Below, one piece after another: positions 52,441 to 60,546 of a stretch of DNA of 64,000 bases. Made by a program: the position numbers and the translations under genes. Within the stretch, counting starts at the first letter, position 1. Each line of letters opens with the position of its first letter. Source of the DNA: an uncultured Bacteroides sp. (GTDB taxonomy: Bacteria > Bacteroidota > Bacteroidia > Bacteroidales > Bacteroidaceae); contig USLU01000016.1 in assembly GCA_900555635.1 (NCBI GenBank), positions 1 through 64,000 of the forward strand, read 5' to 3'. The notes under the pieces are model-generated. The model searched no databases. It saw only the letters and a program-made list of their open reading frames with translations, and was not told the DNA's origin.

Positions 52441-53571
52441 ATGGCGAAGGAGAAGAAGACAGGAGAAGTGAAGTTGTACGGTGAGATTTATCCCTACGGG
52501 ATGAATTCGGCGGAAAGCTTTATCATGCGCTTTGAGGAAGCCCGGAAAGGGGCGGATGAGGTGAATGTGCTGCTGCATACGCAGGGCGGTGACGTGCTGG
52601 AGGGGACGCTGATTTATAACCATATCAAGGGATGCGGGATGCCGGTGAACGTGATTGTGGCGGGGGTGTCGTGTTCGATGGGTACGGTGCTGATGGCGGC
52701 GGCCACGAAGGTGTATGCGTGTGAGAACTCGTATATGATGTATCATGCGCCGAAAGGCGGATGCTACGGGACGGCGGCGGAACTGGAGAAGGCGGCCAAA
52801 GGGTTGCGGGGTATGGAGAGGAATTTCAAGAAGATATATGCCGGCAAGACGGGAAAGAGTGAAAAGGAGATGGAGGAGTTGCTGGTAGGCGACAACTGGT
52901 TTACAGCGCAGGAGGCGATGGAGGCGAAACTGATAGACGGGATTGTGGCTCCGATAGCTACAGACGTGACGCAGATATCCGCGGAGGAATTGAAGACGCA
53001 GACGCCCAAAGCGCTGTATAGCCGGTTTGCGGCTTGCTTGGAATGCAACCTGGAGGAACATGTGATTTTAGAGAGTAATAACCATAAAAAAGAGAATGAG
53101 ATGGACAAGGAAGGTTTGATTAAGAAGTTCGGGCTGACGGGCGTAACGGCACAGAGCACGGATAAGGAGATTGAGGACGCTATACAGGCGAAACTGGACT
53201 CGGAAAAACAGAGGGCGGATAATGCGGAAGCAGCGATACAGGCGGCAAACAAGAAGCGGATAACGGACACGGTGGCCGCGGCGGTGAACGGGAAGAAGAT
53301 TTCGGCGGAGCAGACGGCTGTGTATGTGGCTATCGGCGAGAAATCGGGTATTGAGGCGCTGGAGACGGTGCTGGGAGGAATGAAGCCGGCGGCATCGCTG
53401 GTGGCGGCCACGAGAGGCGGAGTTGCGAATGCGGCAGGAGCGGCAGGCGGAGCGCGTGCGGACTGGAGCTGGGAACAGTGGCAGAAGGAAGACCCGCGGG
53501 GGCTGGAAGCGATGGCGAAGAATGAGCCGGAGAAGTTTGAGGCGCTGTATAAGGCGGCGTTTAAAGGGTAA
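52441..53571 (+). CDS. ClpP-type head maturation protease fused to scaffold
   Basis: A 376-aa protein starting at ATG 52441. Residues 1-190 have a ClpP-like serine protease fold: the nucleophile is probably S79 (VSCSMGTVL) and the base H102 (MYHAPKGG). The last 155 residues are a helical scaffold-like domain rich in Ala, Glu and Lys. An internal in-frame ATG at 53101 (MDKEGLIKKFGLTGVTAQST), preceded by AAAAAAGAGAATGAG, could make the scaffold alone, as in lambda C/Nu3. It prepares the prohead and is followed by the capsid gene. Confidence 0.88.
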   Translation: MAKEKKTGEVKLYGEIYPYGMNSAESFIMRFEEARKGADEVNVLLHTQGGDVLEGTLIYNHIKGCGMPVNVIVAGVSCSMGTVLMAAATKVYACENSYMMYHAPKGGCYGTAAELEKAAKGLRGMERNFKKIYAGKTGKSEKEMEELLVGDNWFTAQEAMEAKLIDGIVAPIATDVTQISAEELKTQTPKALYSRFAACLECNLEEHVILESNNHKKENEMDKEGLIKKFGLTGVTAQSTDKEIEDAIQAKLDSEKQRADNAEAAIQAANKKRITDTVAAAVNGKKISAEQTAVYVAIGEKSGIEALETVLGGMKPAASLVAATRGGVANAAGAAGGARADWSWEQWQKEDPRGLEAMAKNEPEKFEALYKAAFKG

Positions 53572-53588
53572 ATAATCAGTGTTTAAAA
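53560..53588. repeat. Two TTTAAA motifs 22 bp apart between protease and capsid
   Basis: TTTAAAG starts at 53560 (last codons of the protease gene) and TTTAAAA at 53582, twice the 11-bp period. Confidence 0.45.
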
Positions 53589-53605
53589 AAGAAGAATTTG
53601 TGAAG

Positions 53606-54664
53606 ATGAAAAAGAAGATTATTAGAATTGTGATGGCTTTTATAGGGCTGTTGGTTTGTACGGTAATGGGCGGGGTACTTGCTTCGTGTATCGGAGTGCC
53701 GGCTTGGCTGGGGGCTATCGGGATGGTGGCTGTAGGCGTGGGTGCCTATTTTGTGAGATTGCCGAACGGATTGCGTGCGGGAGTGTATGTGGAGGTGTGG
53801 ACACGGCAGGTGGTGGAGCATTATACGCATGCGCTGGACGGGACGTTTCTGGAAGGGGTGCCGGACTTCAGCCAGTATGCGGAGAATGATGTGGTGCACC
53901 TGAGTGATGTGTCGGGAGACCCGACGGTGCTGGTGGATAACACGACTTATCCGCTAGAGATTGAGGAGCTGGAAGACGGGGATGTGTCGATAAAACTGAG
54001 CAAGTTTGAGACGAAGCCGACACAGGTGACGGATGACGAACTGTATGCGCTGGCATACGACAAGATGGGGCTGGTGAAGACGAGACATGGGAACCGGTTG
54101 AGCGAGACGATGCTGGACAAGGCGGTGCATGCGTTTGCTCCGGCGGAGAATACAGCGGAGACGCCTGTGCTGCTGACTACGGGGGCGACGGATGAGGACG
54201 GACGCAAGAAACTGACGAGACTGGATGTGATTGCGTTGCGACGGAAGCTGGACAAACTGAAGGTGCCGAAGAAGGGACGCAGGCTGGTGCTCTGTAGTGA
54301 CCATGTGGCGGACTTGCTGGAGATAGACCAGAAGTTTCAGAACCAGTATCATGACTACTCGACGGGGGTGATTATGAAGATGTACGGGTTTGAGATTTAT
54401 GAGGCGGTGAATTGTCCGCTGTTTGACTGTACGACAAAGAAGAAAAAGAGTTTCGGGTCGGTGGCTACGGCGAATGATTTTGAGGCGTCGGTGTTCTTCT
54501 ATGTGCCGCGGATGTTTAAGTGCAAGGGCGGAACGAAGATGTACTACAGCAAGGCGGAGAATGACCCGGTGAACAAGCGGAATCTGGTGAGCTTCACGAC
54601 GAGATTTGTGGCGTTGCCGCAGAAGAAAGAAGGTGCGGTGGGCGCTATTGTTTCGGGGAAGTGA
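53606..54664 (+). CDS. Major capsid protein with hydrophobic N-terminal segments
   Basis: A 352-aa protein starting at ATG 53606; an earlier GTG (53579) is weak. Residues 1-50 contain two hydrophobic stretches (IVMAFIGLLVCTVMGGVLAS and WLGAIGMVAVGVGAYFV) that look like membrane helices. The body starts GLRAGVYVEVWTRQVVEHYT and resembles Bacteroides-phage capsid proteins. Position after the protease/scaffold and before tail genes fits the major capsid. The hydrophobic start may be removed by the head protease during maturation. Confidence 0.75.
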   Translation: MKKKIIRIVMAFIGLLVCTVMGGVLASCIGVPAWLGAIGMVAVGVGAYFVRLPNGLRAGVYVEVWTRQVVEHYTHALDGTFLEGVPDFSQYAENDVVHLSDVSGDPTVLVDNTTYPLEIEELEDGDVSIKLSKFETKPTQVTDDELYALAYDKMGLVKTRHGNRLSETMLDKAVHAFAPAENTAETPVLLTTGATDEDGRKKLTRLDVIALRRKLDKLKVPKKGRRLVLCSDHVADLLEIDQKFQNQYHDYSTGVIMKMYGFEIYEAVNCPLFDCTTKKKKSFGSVATANDFEASVFFYVPRMFKCKGGTKMYYSKAENDPVNKRNLVSFTTRFVALPQKKEGAVGAIVSGK

Positions 54665-54698
54665 TTTGAGTTTTTGAGTTGGTAAGTTTTTAAGTTGA

Positions 54699-54732
54699 AT
54701 GGAGGGGTATGGGGGTTGCTCCCCTACCCTGT
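54699..54732 (+). terminator. Hairpin between capsid and tail genes
   Basis: GGTA-T-GGGG pairs with CCCCTACC (one bulged T) around a short loop, followed by TGTAATAAAAAA. It may partly end the head transcript. Confidence 0.4.
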
Positions 54733-54749
54733 AATAAAAAAGAAGTGAT

Positions 54750-54980
54750 ATGGCAAAGAAAGTGACGAAAGCGGTGGCGGAGGTGCAACGCATCTGTAAG
54801 GAGCAGGGAGTGGACAGGCTGTACTGCAATACAAAGGGAGAATATTTCACGAATTATTCGTATGCGGTGGCAAGTGAAGGCGGTGACAAGAAGAAGGTGG
54901 CTACCCATACGTATGATGCCTTGGAGGAGGAAACGGCGAAAACGGAAGAGAAACCTGAAAAGACTGAAGGCGATGAGTAG
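54750..54980 (+). CDS. Small hypothetical protein before the tail sheath
   Basis: A 76-aa protein (MAKKVTKAVAEVQRICKEQG) with a basic helical start and an acidic tail (EEETAKTEEKPEKTEGDE). Its stop codon overlaps the tail-sheath start by 8 nt, so the two are probably coupled. No family recognised; small head-tail linker proteins are common here. Confidence 0.65.
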   Translation: MAKKVTKAVAEVQRICKEQGVDRLYCNTKGEYFTNYSYAVASEGGDKKKVATHTYDALEEETAKTEEKPEKTEGDE

Positions 54981-56217
54981 AGTAAATATCAAGAAGGGAA
55001 AAGTGGGGCGAAACGCTGCGGGCGGTTATGAGAAGGTTTCGGCACTTGTAGGGTACTTTGGGGCTGTGGGTAGCGGAGAGACTACGTTGGCGGAAGGTAA
55101 GTACGCGTTGCTGGCTTCGGTGAATGATATGGCGGCTTACGGTATCAGTGAGGCGGCGAATGCGCTGCTGTATCATCATGTTACGGAGTACTTCCGCATG
55201 GGTGGCAAGGGAACGCAGTTGTATGTGCTGAATGTGGCCAAGGGAGAAGGTGACAAGTATGCGGACTTGATCAATGATGAAGCTGTAACGAAACTGATCG
55301 CTGAGAGTGACGGACAGGTGTTCAATGTAGGTTTTTGCTATTTGCCGGATAAAGTGACGCTGGTGGATGGTATGCCTGATGAGATGACGGGGGCGATTGT
55401 GGAAGCGCAGTTGCTGGCTGACTGGGCACGACAAGGCGGAAGACCGGTGCATGCGGTGCTGGAATGTGCGGGGTTGGGCGATGTGACGGCGGCTACGATG
55501 GCGAACCTGAGAGAGCTGAAAGTGGAAGGTGCCGCGTTGGACTGCCCGCAGGTGAGCGTGATGATCGGTCAGGACTGGAGCTTTGCGGGGAAGTTGACGG
55601 GGATGGAACAGAAGTATGCGGCTGTGGGCAGTTTGCTGGGATGTATGGCGGCTCAACCGGTGTCGTATAATATCGGGGAAGTGGCGACAATGATGCTGAC
55701 GGATGCGAACCGGGGGAACTGGGTGAACGCGGGATTGAGTAGCCATGAACGGGTGAAGGACAAGGAGAAGGAACTGGAGGGGCTGAACCGAAAGGGTTAT
55801 ATTCTGGGGGAATATTATTCTGGGGTGGTATGCCTGAATGATGACCATGTGTGCGCACGGATTGTGGTGGACAAGGATGGGAATATGAGCGAAAGTACGA
55901 TTGCGATGAGCCGGACGAATTGCAAGGTGATCAGGGAATTGTATGGGGCTTATCAGCAGAAGGTGAAAAGTACGGTGCCGGTGGACCCGGTGACGGGGAA
56001 GCTGACTACGGGGATGGTGAAGTACTTTGAGGACATCGGTAACGACATCTTTGCGAATATGGCGGCCAAGCAGGAACTGAGCGGTGGAGAGACGGAAGTG
56101 GATGAGGACAGCAACCTGATGACCGGGGAACGGACGCTGGAGGTGTATTTCCGTTGGGTGCCGATGGGGTGCATCGGGAGAATTGAGGGGACGGTGAATG
56201 TGAAGAGTAGTATTTGA
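54973..56217 (+). CDS. Contractile tail sheath protein (DUF2586-like)
   Basis: A 414-aa protein starting at ATG 54973 (MSRVNIKKGKVGRNAAGGYE); the open frame reaches further left only as a shadow. Features of Bacteroidetes sheath proteins are the repeated glycine-rich start, WARQGGRPVHAVLECAGLGD, NRGNWVNAGLSSHERVKDKE and the end EVYFRWVPMGCIGRIEGTVN. The sheath contracts to drive the tube through the cell envelope. It is followed by the tube gene. Confidence 0.85.
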   Translation: MSRVNIKKGKVGRNAAGGYEKVSALVGYFGAVGSGETTLAEGKYALLASVNDMAAYGISEAANALLYHHVTEYFRMGGKGTQLYVLNVAKGEGDKYADLINDEAVTKLIAESDGQVFNVGFCYLPDKVTLVDGMPDEMTGAIVEAQLLADWARQGGRPVHAVLECAGLGDVTAATMANLRELKVEGAALDCPQVSVMIGQDWSFAGKLTGMEQKYAAVGSLLGCMAAQPVSYNIGEVATMMLTDANRGNWVNAGLSSHERVKDKEKELEGLNRKGYILGEYYSGVVCLNDDHVCARIVVDKDGNMSESTIAMSRTNCKVIRELYGAYQQKVKSTVPVDPVTGKLTTGMVKYFEDIGNDIFANMAAKQELSGGETEVDEDSNLMTGERTLEVYFRWVPMGCIGRIEGTVNVKSSI

Positions 56218-56267
56218 GTTTAGGAGTTGACAAGGTGACGAGTTAACAAGGTAACAAGGAGGTTGAA

Positions 56268-56684
56268 ATGAAGATAAGACGAGACGGAAAGGCGTATGAT
56301 GGTGGGGATGCCACGATAACGGCGCTGGGACAGGTTTGGGAGGAGGTGACTGCAATAGAATATGGTACGACGCAGGAACACCAGAAGAATCATACGATAG
56401 GCAGCCGAAGGGCGACGAGCTGGAGTATGGGGAAGATAGACCATACGGGAAGTATAACGATGATGATGAATCAGGCGGTGGCACTGGAAGGTGCATGCGG
56501 CGGGGATTTGTTGAGCATTAAGCCGTTTCCTATCAATGTGACGTTTGTGGACGGGTATAATCAGGTGGTGAATGACACGGTACTGGCGAAGTTTCAAAGC
56601 CAGGGACGGGAAGTGAATACGGAAATGGGGCTGAACAAGCAGTATGAGTTGTTTGTGCTGGAGATAGAGTATAATAATGCTTGA
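56268..56684 (+). CDS. Tail tube protein
   Basis: A 138-aa protein (MKIRRDGKAYDGGDATITAL). The pattern of beta strands with HTIGSRRATSWSMGKIDHTG and SITMMMNQAVAL fits the tube protein of contractile tails, and it lies directly after the sheath gene, as in Mu (L, M) and P2. Its tubes would stack inside the sheath. Confidence 0.75.
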   Translation: MKIRRDGKAYDGGDATITALGQVWEEVTAIEYGTTQEHQKNHTIGSRRATSWSMGKIDHTGSITMMMNQAVALEGACGGDLLSIKPFPINVTFVDGYNQVVNDTVLAKFQSQGREVNTEMGLNKQYELFVLEIEYNNA

Positions 56685-56754
56685 GGAGTAGTAAGTAGTC
56701 AAGTAGTAAGTAGTTGAGTAGAAATGATTAGTAATAACAAAAAAGTAGAAGGTT

Positions 56755-57072
56755 ATGGAATTTACACAGGAATTTATTGAGAAAAAGAAAATGGAGTGTC
56801 CGGGTTGTAAGCTGGCAAGGGTGGCGTTGAAGGCTGCTGACGGGAAGGCGGTGGCGCTGGAGGTGTTGGTGAAGAGTCCGGACCGGAAGGTGATAAGCGA
56901 GGCGGACAAGTGGGAAACGACGAATCCGGGAAAGGCGAAGGAGATTTATGTGAGAAACTGTGTGCTGACGGATGTGGATGCGGTGATGGCGGATGATAAC
57001 CTGTTCTATCAGGCATACTTTGCAGTGGTGGACTTGCTCCCTTTTCAGAAGCCCGAAGTAGAGATGTTATAG
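56755..57072 (+). CDS. Tail assembly chaperone, short form
   Basis: A 105-aa protein (MEFTQEFIEKKKMECPGCKL) with a Cys-x2-Cys pair and a helical end. It lies right after the tube gene, the usual place of frameshifted tail-assembly chaperones (lambda G/GT type). A slippery heptamer C_CCT_TTT at 57039-57045 would shift ribosomes into the -1 frame and add 70 residues (see next entry). Confidence 0.75.
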   Translation: MEFTQEFIEKKKMECPGCKLARVALKAADGKAVALEVLVKSPDRKVISEADKWETTNPGKAKEIYVRNCVLTDVDAVMADDNLFYQAYFAVVDLLPFQKPEVEML

Positions 57073-57257
57073 ACGGATGCCCGCCGCTGCTGGACACGAC
57101 GAACAGGGATTATGTGAGGAAGTATAACGCGATGTTGAGCCTGTGGTTTCATATTCCGTTTCCGGAAGAACTGCCGGACGAGGTATGGGCGGAAAAGGTG
57201 AGGCAGATGGAATGGCTGGCGAGAAGAGGAATGCTGGGTGTGAAACCGGATGAATAG
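57039..57257 (+). other. -1 frameshift site and chaperone extension (GT-type)
   Basis: The heptamer CCCTTTT (57039-57045) fits X_XXY_YYZ in the zero frame (Pro-Phe codons). The -1 frame then runs open to TAG at 57255-57257, with no start of its own at its head: SEARSRDVIDGCPPLLDTTN, then RDYVRKYNAMLSLWFHIPFP and so on. The long product would be 167 aa. As at the portal site, the heptamer is followed by CAG. No clear stimulatory hairpin is seen. Confidence 0.7.
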
Positions 57258-57263
57258 AAGGAT

Positions 57264-57914
57264 ATGAGGTATATTGTAGACTTGATAGCGAGGTATGAGA
57301 GTGCCTGGGGATTTGTTGGGGGAACACTGGCGGGAGAAGCGGAAGGGCTGGCCAATGCGGGGATTTTCAGAGCGGGGATCGCTTTTAACGAGGCGAAATG
57401 GAAAAGCCGCACGGCGGGCGGCGAGGCGAAGTATGACGCGGCGGGCCATGGGCCCGCGGACTGGACTTGGGCGGAGATGGTGATGAAGCATGGGGAGACG
57501 GAGATGGATTTTTCGTTCGGAAGCCTGAAGGAAAATACCTCGGGGGTGTTCGCTCCTCCCCCGCTGATGAGGTTCAGGAGAACCAAGAATATTACGGTGA
57601 CGGTGATAGACGGGGGAAATGAGGCGGAGGTGGTGGAGAACTTCGGGGTGAACTCGTGGGATATTGAACTGAACGGGCTGGTGGTGGACATGGACGGGCA
57701 TGGGTATCCGGGGGAAAAGGTGAAGCAGATGGCGGAGTTTTTTGAGATTAACGATGTGATAGACGTGGCGTGCCCGCTGTTGCTGGATTTGGGGATAAAG
57801 TCGATTTATTTTAAGGAGCAGAGTATGGAGCCGGTGGAGGGATTTCCGGACACGGTGAAGTATTCGCTGGTGGCGAAGAGTATAAAGCCGGCGGTGTTTT
57901 CTTTAATTCAATAG
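57264..57914 (+). CDS. DUF6046-like phage protein
   Basis: A 216-aa protein (MRYIVDLIARYESAWGFVGG) starting 6 bp after the chaperone extension. The middle (RRTKNITVTVIDGGNEAEVV) and end (EQSMEPVEGFPDTVKYSLVA) resemble the DUF6046 family of Bacteroides phages, probably a baseplate component. A tape-measure gene would be expected at this spot but none is present. Confidence 0.65.
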   Translation: MRYIVDLIARYESAWGFVGGTLAGEAEGLANAGIFRAGIAFNEAKWKSRTAGGEAKYDAAGHGPADWTWAEMVMKHGETEMDFSFGSLKENTSGVFAPPPLMRFRRTKNITVTVIDGGNEAEVVENFGVNSWDIELNGLVVDMDGHGYPGEKVKQMAEFFEINDVIDVACPLLLDLGIKSIYFKEQSMEPVEGFPDTVKYSLVAKSIKPAVFSLIQ

Positions 57915-57926
57915 TTCAATAGGTGT

Positions 57927-58895
57927 ATGTTGTACTTGAAATTGTGTTCGCGGCTGACGATTGAGCCGCAGGCGGGCGGCAGGAAGATGGTGCTTGACCG
58001 GATTTCGGAAGCGGAGATAAGCAAGACGGTGGAGACGCTTGGGGACAAGGCTACGGTGGTGATTCCACGGCGATACGGAAACGAGGAGGGTGAACTTAGG
58101 GAGTTTATTTCTGTGGGTGACCGGGTGAGACTGGAACTGGGATATAACGGGGCACTGGAGACGGAGTTTGAGGGGTATATCAGGGAGATTGAGAGCGGGT
58201 TTCCGATGAGGATACACATGGATGACGAGACGTTCTTTATGCGGCAGAACTCGTTTGTGAAGAGTTGGAAGGAGGTGACGCTGAAGGAGGTGCTGGAATA
58301 TATCGCTCCGGGATATGAGATTGAGTGCCATGAGGCGAAGCTGGGGAAGTTTCAGATTGACAATCAGAGTACGCTGACGGTGCTGAGGGTACTGAAAGAG
58401 CAGTATGGGTTCTATTCGGTGATACGGGGACAGAAGCTGATCTGTAAGTTCAAATATGAGATTGCGACGGCGAAGCAGGTGCATGTGTATGACTTTGCGC
58501 AGAATGTGAAGAAGAGCAGTCTGAAATATAAACGCAAGGAGGATAAGCATATCAGGGTGAAAGCCGTGAGCTATAGCCGGGACGGAAAGAAGATAACGGA
58601 GACGGTGGGCAGCAAGGAGCAGTGGGTGACGGTGAAGACGCTGAGTTACACGAATAAAACGGCGCAGGAGTTGAGGGAGCTGGCACTGGCGGAGTATAAG
58701 CGGGTGTCGTATGACGGGTTTGAGGGGACGGTGACGGGGTTCGGGCTGCCACGGACGAATGCGGGTGACACGCTGAAGCTGGTATCGGCACGGGAACCGG
58801 AAAGGAACGGGATGTATCTGGTAGAGAATGTGACCGTGAGGTATGGGAACGCTTATTTTGAACGGGTTAACAGATTGGGGTATATAGTGGAATGA
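57927..58895 (+). CDS. Baseplate hub protein (Mu gpP / P2 gpD-like)
   Basis: A 322-aa protein (MLYLKLCSRLTIEPQAGGRK). The alternation of beta domains, the ISVGDRVRLELGYNGALETE segment and the late PRTNAGDTLKLVSAREPERN match hub proteins that form the central ring under the tail tube. The stop overlaps the spike gene by 4 nt (ATGA). Confidence 0.8.
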   Translation: MLYLKLCSRLTIEPQAGGRKMVLDRISEAEISKTVETLGDKATVVIPRRYGNEEGELREFISVGDRVRLELGYNGALETEFEGYIREIESGFPMRIHMDDETFFMRQNSFVKSWKEVTLKEVLEYIAPGYEIECHEAKLGKFQIDNQSTLTVLRVLKEQYGFYSVIRGQKLICKFKYEIATAKQVHVYDFAQNVKKSSLKYKRKEDKHIRVKAVSYSRDGKKITETVGSKEQWVTVKTLSYTNKTAQELRELALAEYKRVSYDGFEGTVTGFGLPRTNAGDTLKLVSAREPERNGMYLVENVTVRYGNAYFERVNRLGYIVE

Positions 58896-59452
58896 ATGCG
58901 GAAGAGGCTTTTGAACAGTTGATTGAGACGTTGGCCAGGCGGGCGGCGGGTGGCGGCGGTATGGGTAGCCGGGTGGATGTGGGAACGGTGAAGGATGTGA
59001 ATGCACTGGAAGGGACGTGCACGGTGGAGCGGGACGGGAAACCGGAACTGCATGAGGTGAGGCTGAACGCGGTGATTGATGAAGGGGTGAAGGATTTTTT
59101 CAGGGTAATACCGGCTGTGGGCAGTTATGTGATGGTGCTGCAAATGGGGATGGCGGAGGGAATGGTAGTGGCGACGTCGAAGATTGAGCGGGTGGAGATC
59201 AAGACGGGGGATGTGACGCTGAATATGTCTTCGGGCGGTGTGGTGATGAATGGCGGGAAACTGGGTGGGATGATTGATATCGCGAAGCTGACGGAGAAGG
59301 TGAACGGACTGGTGGAGGCTTTTAACGGGCATACGCACCGGGTGAGTACGGCGGGGTCGGCGACGGCTCAGACGGGGACGGCGGCGGTAGTTGCATCGAA
59401 GGCGAAGAGACTGGATAGAGGGGATTATGAGGATGAGAGGGTGAAGCACTGA
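58892..59452 (+). CDS. Baseplate spike protein (gpV-like)
   Basis: A 186-aa protein. The segment GTVKDVNALEGTCTVERDGK is the OB-fold of Mu gp45/P2 gpV spikes; a triple-strand beta-helix follows (VEIKTGDVTLNMSSGGVVMN). The end has HTHRVSTAGSATAQTGTAAV, a HxH motif that in related spikes binds an iron ion at the tip. It punctures the outer membrane. Confidence 0.82.
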   Translation: MNAEEAFEQLIETLARRAAGGGGMGSRVDVGTVKDVNALEGTCTVERDGKPELHEVRLNAVIDEGVKDFFRVIPAVGSYVMVLQMGMAEGMVVATSKIERVEIKTGDVTLNMSSGGVVMNGGKLGGMIDIAKLTEKVNGLVEAFNGHTHRVSTAGSATAQTGTAAVVASKAKRLDRGDYEDERVKH

Positions 59453-59488
59453 GGAGATTGAGAATTGAAAATTAAGAATTGAGAAATA

Positions 59489-59800
59489 ATGGGAAGACGG
59501 GGGATTGTGCGGGATGAGCGGGGGGAACTGATGGTGAAGGTGGTGAAGGATGCTGAAGGACTGATAACGCAGGGACTGGTGGTGGAGGAAAGTGATTATG
59601 ACCATGTGGCGCTGATTGTGGGGTCGAACAAAGGAGATTTCAAGGATTATCCGGTGCTGGGAGTTGGAGAAAGGTTTCTGAAGAGTACGGGACGGGCGGC
59701 GGAGATGCGGGCGGAGGTACAGACACAATTGGAATTGGATGGGTATAGGGCGGATGTACGGGTATCTGATACGGGTGAACTGGTGATTGATACTAAGTGA
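59489..59800 (+). CDS. Possible gp25/gpW-like baseplate wedge protein
   Basis: A 103-aa protein (MGRRGIVRDERGELMVKVVK). The second half, SNKGDFKDYPVLGVGERFLK followed by AEVQTQLELDGY, has the GxR/L-Q-LELDGY pattern of small wedge proteins of the gp25/gpW type. Order spike-wedge-J-like protein also fits, though lysis genes lie between. The call is tentative. Confidence 0.5.
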   Translation: MGRRGIVRDERGELMVKVVKDAEGLITQGLVVEESDYDHVALIVGSNKGDFKDYPVLGVGERFLKSTGRAAEMRAEVQTQLELDGYRADVRVSDTGELVIDTK

Positions 59801-59816
59801 GTGAAAGGAGGTAAGG

Positions 59817-60050
59817 ATGAGAAAGAGATTGAATGTGCAGTTGGGGGTGGCGGTGTTTCTGGCGCTGGCGGGGCTGGTGCTTATTTTTTGCGGGTTTTGG
59901 GTGGCTCCTACGGGGGAGATTCATAACTCGGTACTGGTGGCATACGGTGAGATTTCTACGTTTGCGGGGGCATTGTTCGGGGTGGATTACAGCTATAGAT
60001 TTAAACGGTATTTAAACGGTAATAACAGGGAGGAAAAGAAGGATGAATAA
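59817..60050 (+). CDS. Holin-like small membrane protein
   Basis: A 77-aa protein with two hydrophobic helices (about residues 8-29 and 37-56) and a strongly charged C terminus (NGNNREEKKDE). It overlaps the amidase gene by 8 nt. Size, topology and position suggest a class II holin releasing or allowing export of the endolysin; sequence alone cannot prove it. Confidence 0.6.
   Translation: MRKRLNVQLGVAVFLALAGLVLIFCGFWVAPTGEIHNSVLVAYGEISTFAGALFGVDYSYRFKRYLNGNNREEKKDE
60000..60017. repeat. Two TTTAAAC motifs 11 bp apart at the holin-amidase junction
   Basis: Identical TTTAAACGG motifs begin at 60000 and 60011, within the last codons of the holin-like gene and 26 bp before the amidase start. 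Confidence 0.55.
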
Positions 60051-60546
60051 GCCAAGTTATATTGTGATACATTGTTCGGCGACTCGTGAGGATAAGGATT
60101 TCACGGAGAAGCAGGTGAATGAGAGCCATGTGGCCCGCGGGTTCGGGAAATGGGGGTATCATTACTATATCAGAAAAGATGGACGGGTGGTGAAGATGAG
60201 GGCTGAGAATGAAATGGGGGCGCATGATAATTGCGTGGTGCCGGGTGAGAAGGTCAGTTATAACCGCTGTTCGATAGGGATTTGTTATGAGGGCGGACTG
60301 GATGTGAGGGGAAAGGCGAAAGATATGCGGACAAAGGCACAGAAGGTGGCTATGAGGGAACTGGTGGCGGATATCTGCCAGCGGTATGAGATTGTGGATG
60401 TGCTGGGACACCGGGATACGAGTCCGGACAAGAACGGAAATGGGATTGTGGAACGACAGGAGTGGCTGAAGGAATGTCCTTGCTTTGAGGTGAAGGATGA
60501 GTTTGTGAGTTTTCTGCGGACGGTGATTGTGAAACCTGAAAAATGA
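60043..60546 (+). CDS. N-acetylmuramoyl-L-alanine amidase, endolysin
   Basis: A 167-aa amidase of the T7-lysozyme type (Amidase_2). Zinc ligands are probably H10 (YIVIHCSA), H123 (VLGHRDTSPDKNGNG) and a cysteine of KECPCF (C145 or C147). It cuts the bond between muramic acid and L-alanine to free phage at lysis. No signal peptide is seen, so export depends on a holin. The next gene (spanin-like) overlaps by 4 nt. Confidence 0.93.
   Translation: MNKPSYIVIHCSATREDKDFTEKQVNESHVARGFGKWGYHYYIRKDGRVVKMRAENEMGAHDNCVVPGEKVSYNRCSIGICYEGGLDVRGKAKDMRTKAQKVAMRELVADICQRYEIVDVLGHRDTSPDKNGNGIVERQEWLKECPCFEVKDEFVSFLRTVIVKPEK

Noticed and set aside
54901..56496. Open frame of 531 codons on the minus strand opposite the tail sheath
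   Set aside because: Low-complexity His/Pro/Arg/Ser composition is what a G-rich coding strand gives in its complement. The plus-strand sheath gene explains the DNA.
56685..56754. Short AGTAGTAAGTAGT direct repeats before the tail chaperone
   Set aside because: A simple TAG/TAAG-rich stretch of 70 bp with no phasing or partner elsewhere; probably not functional.
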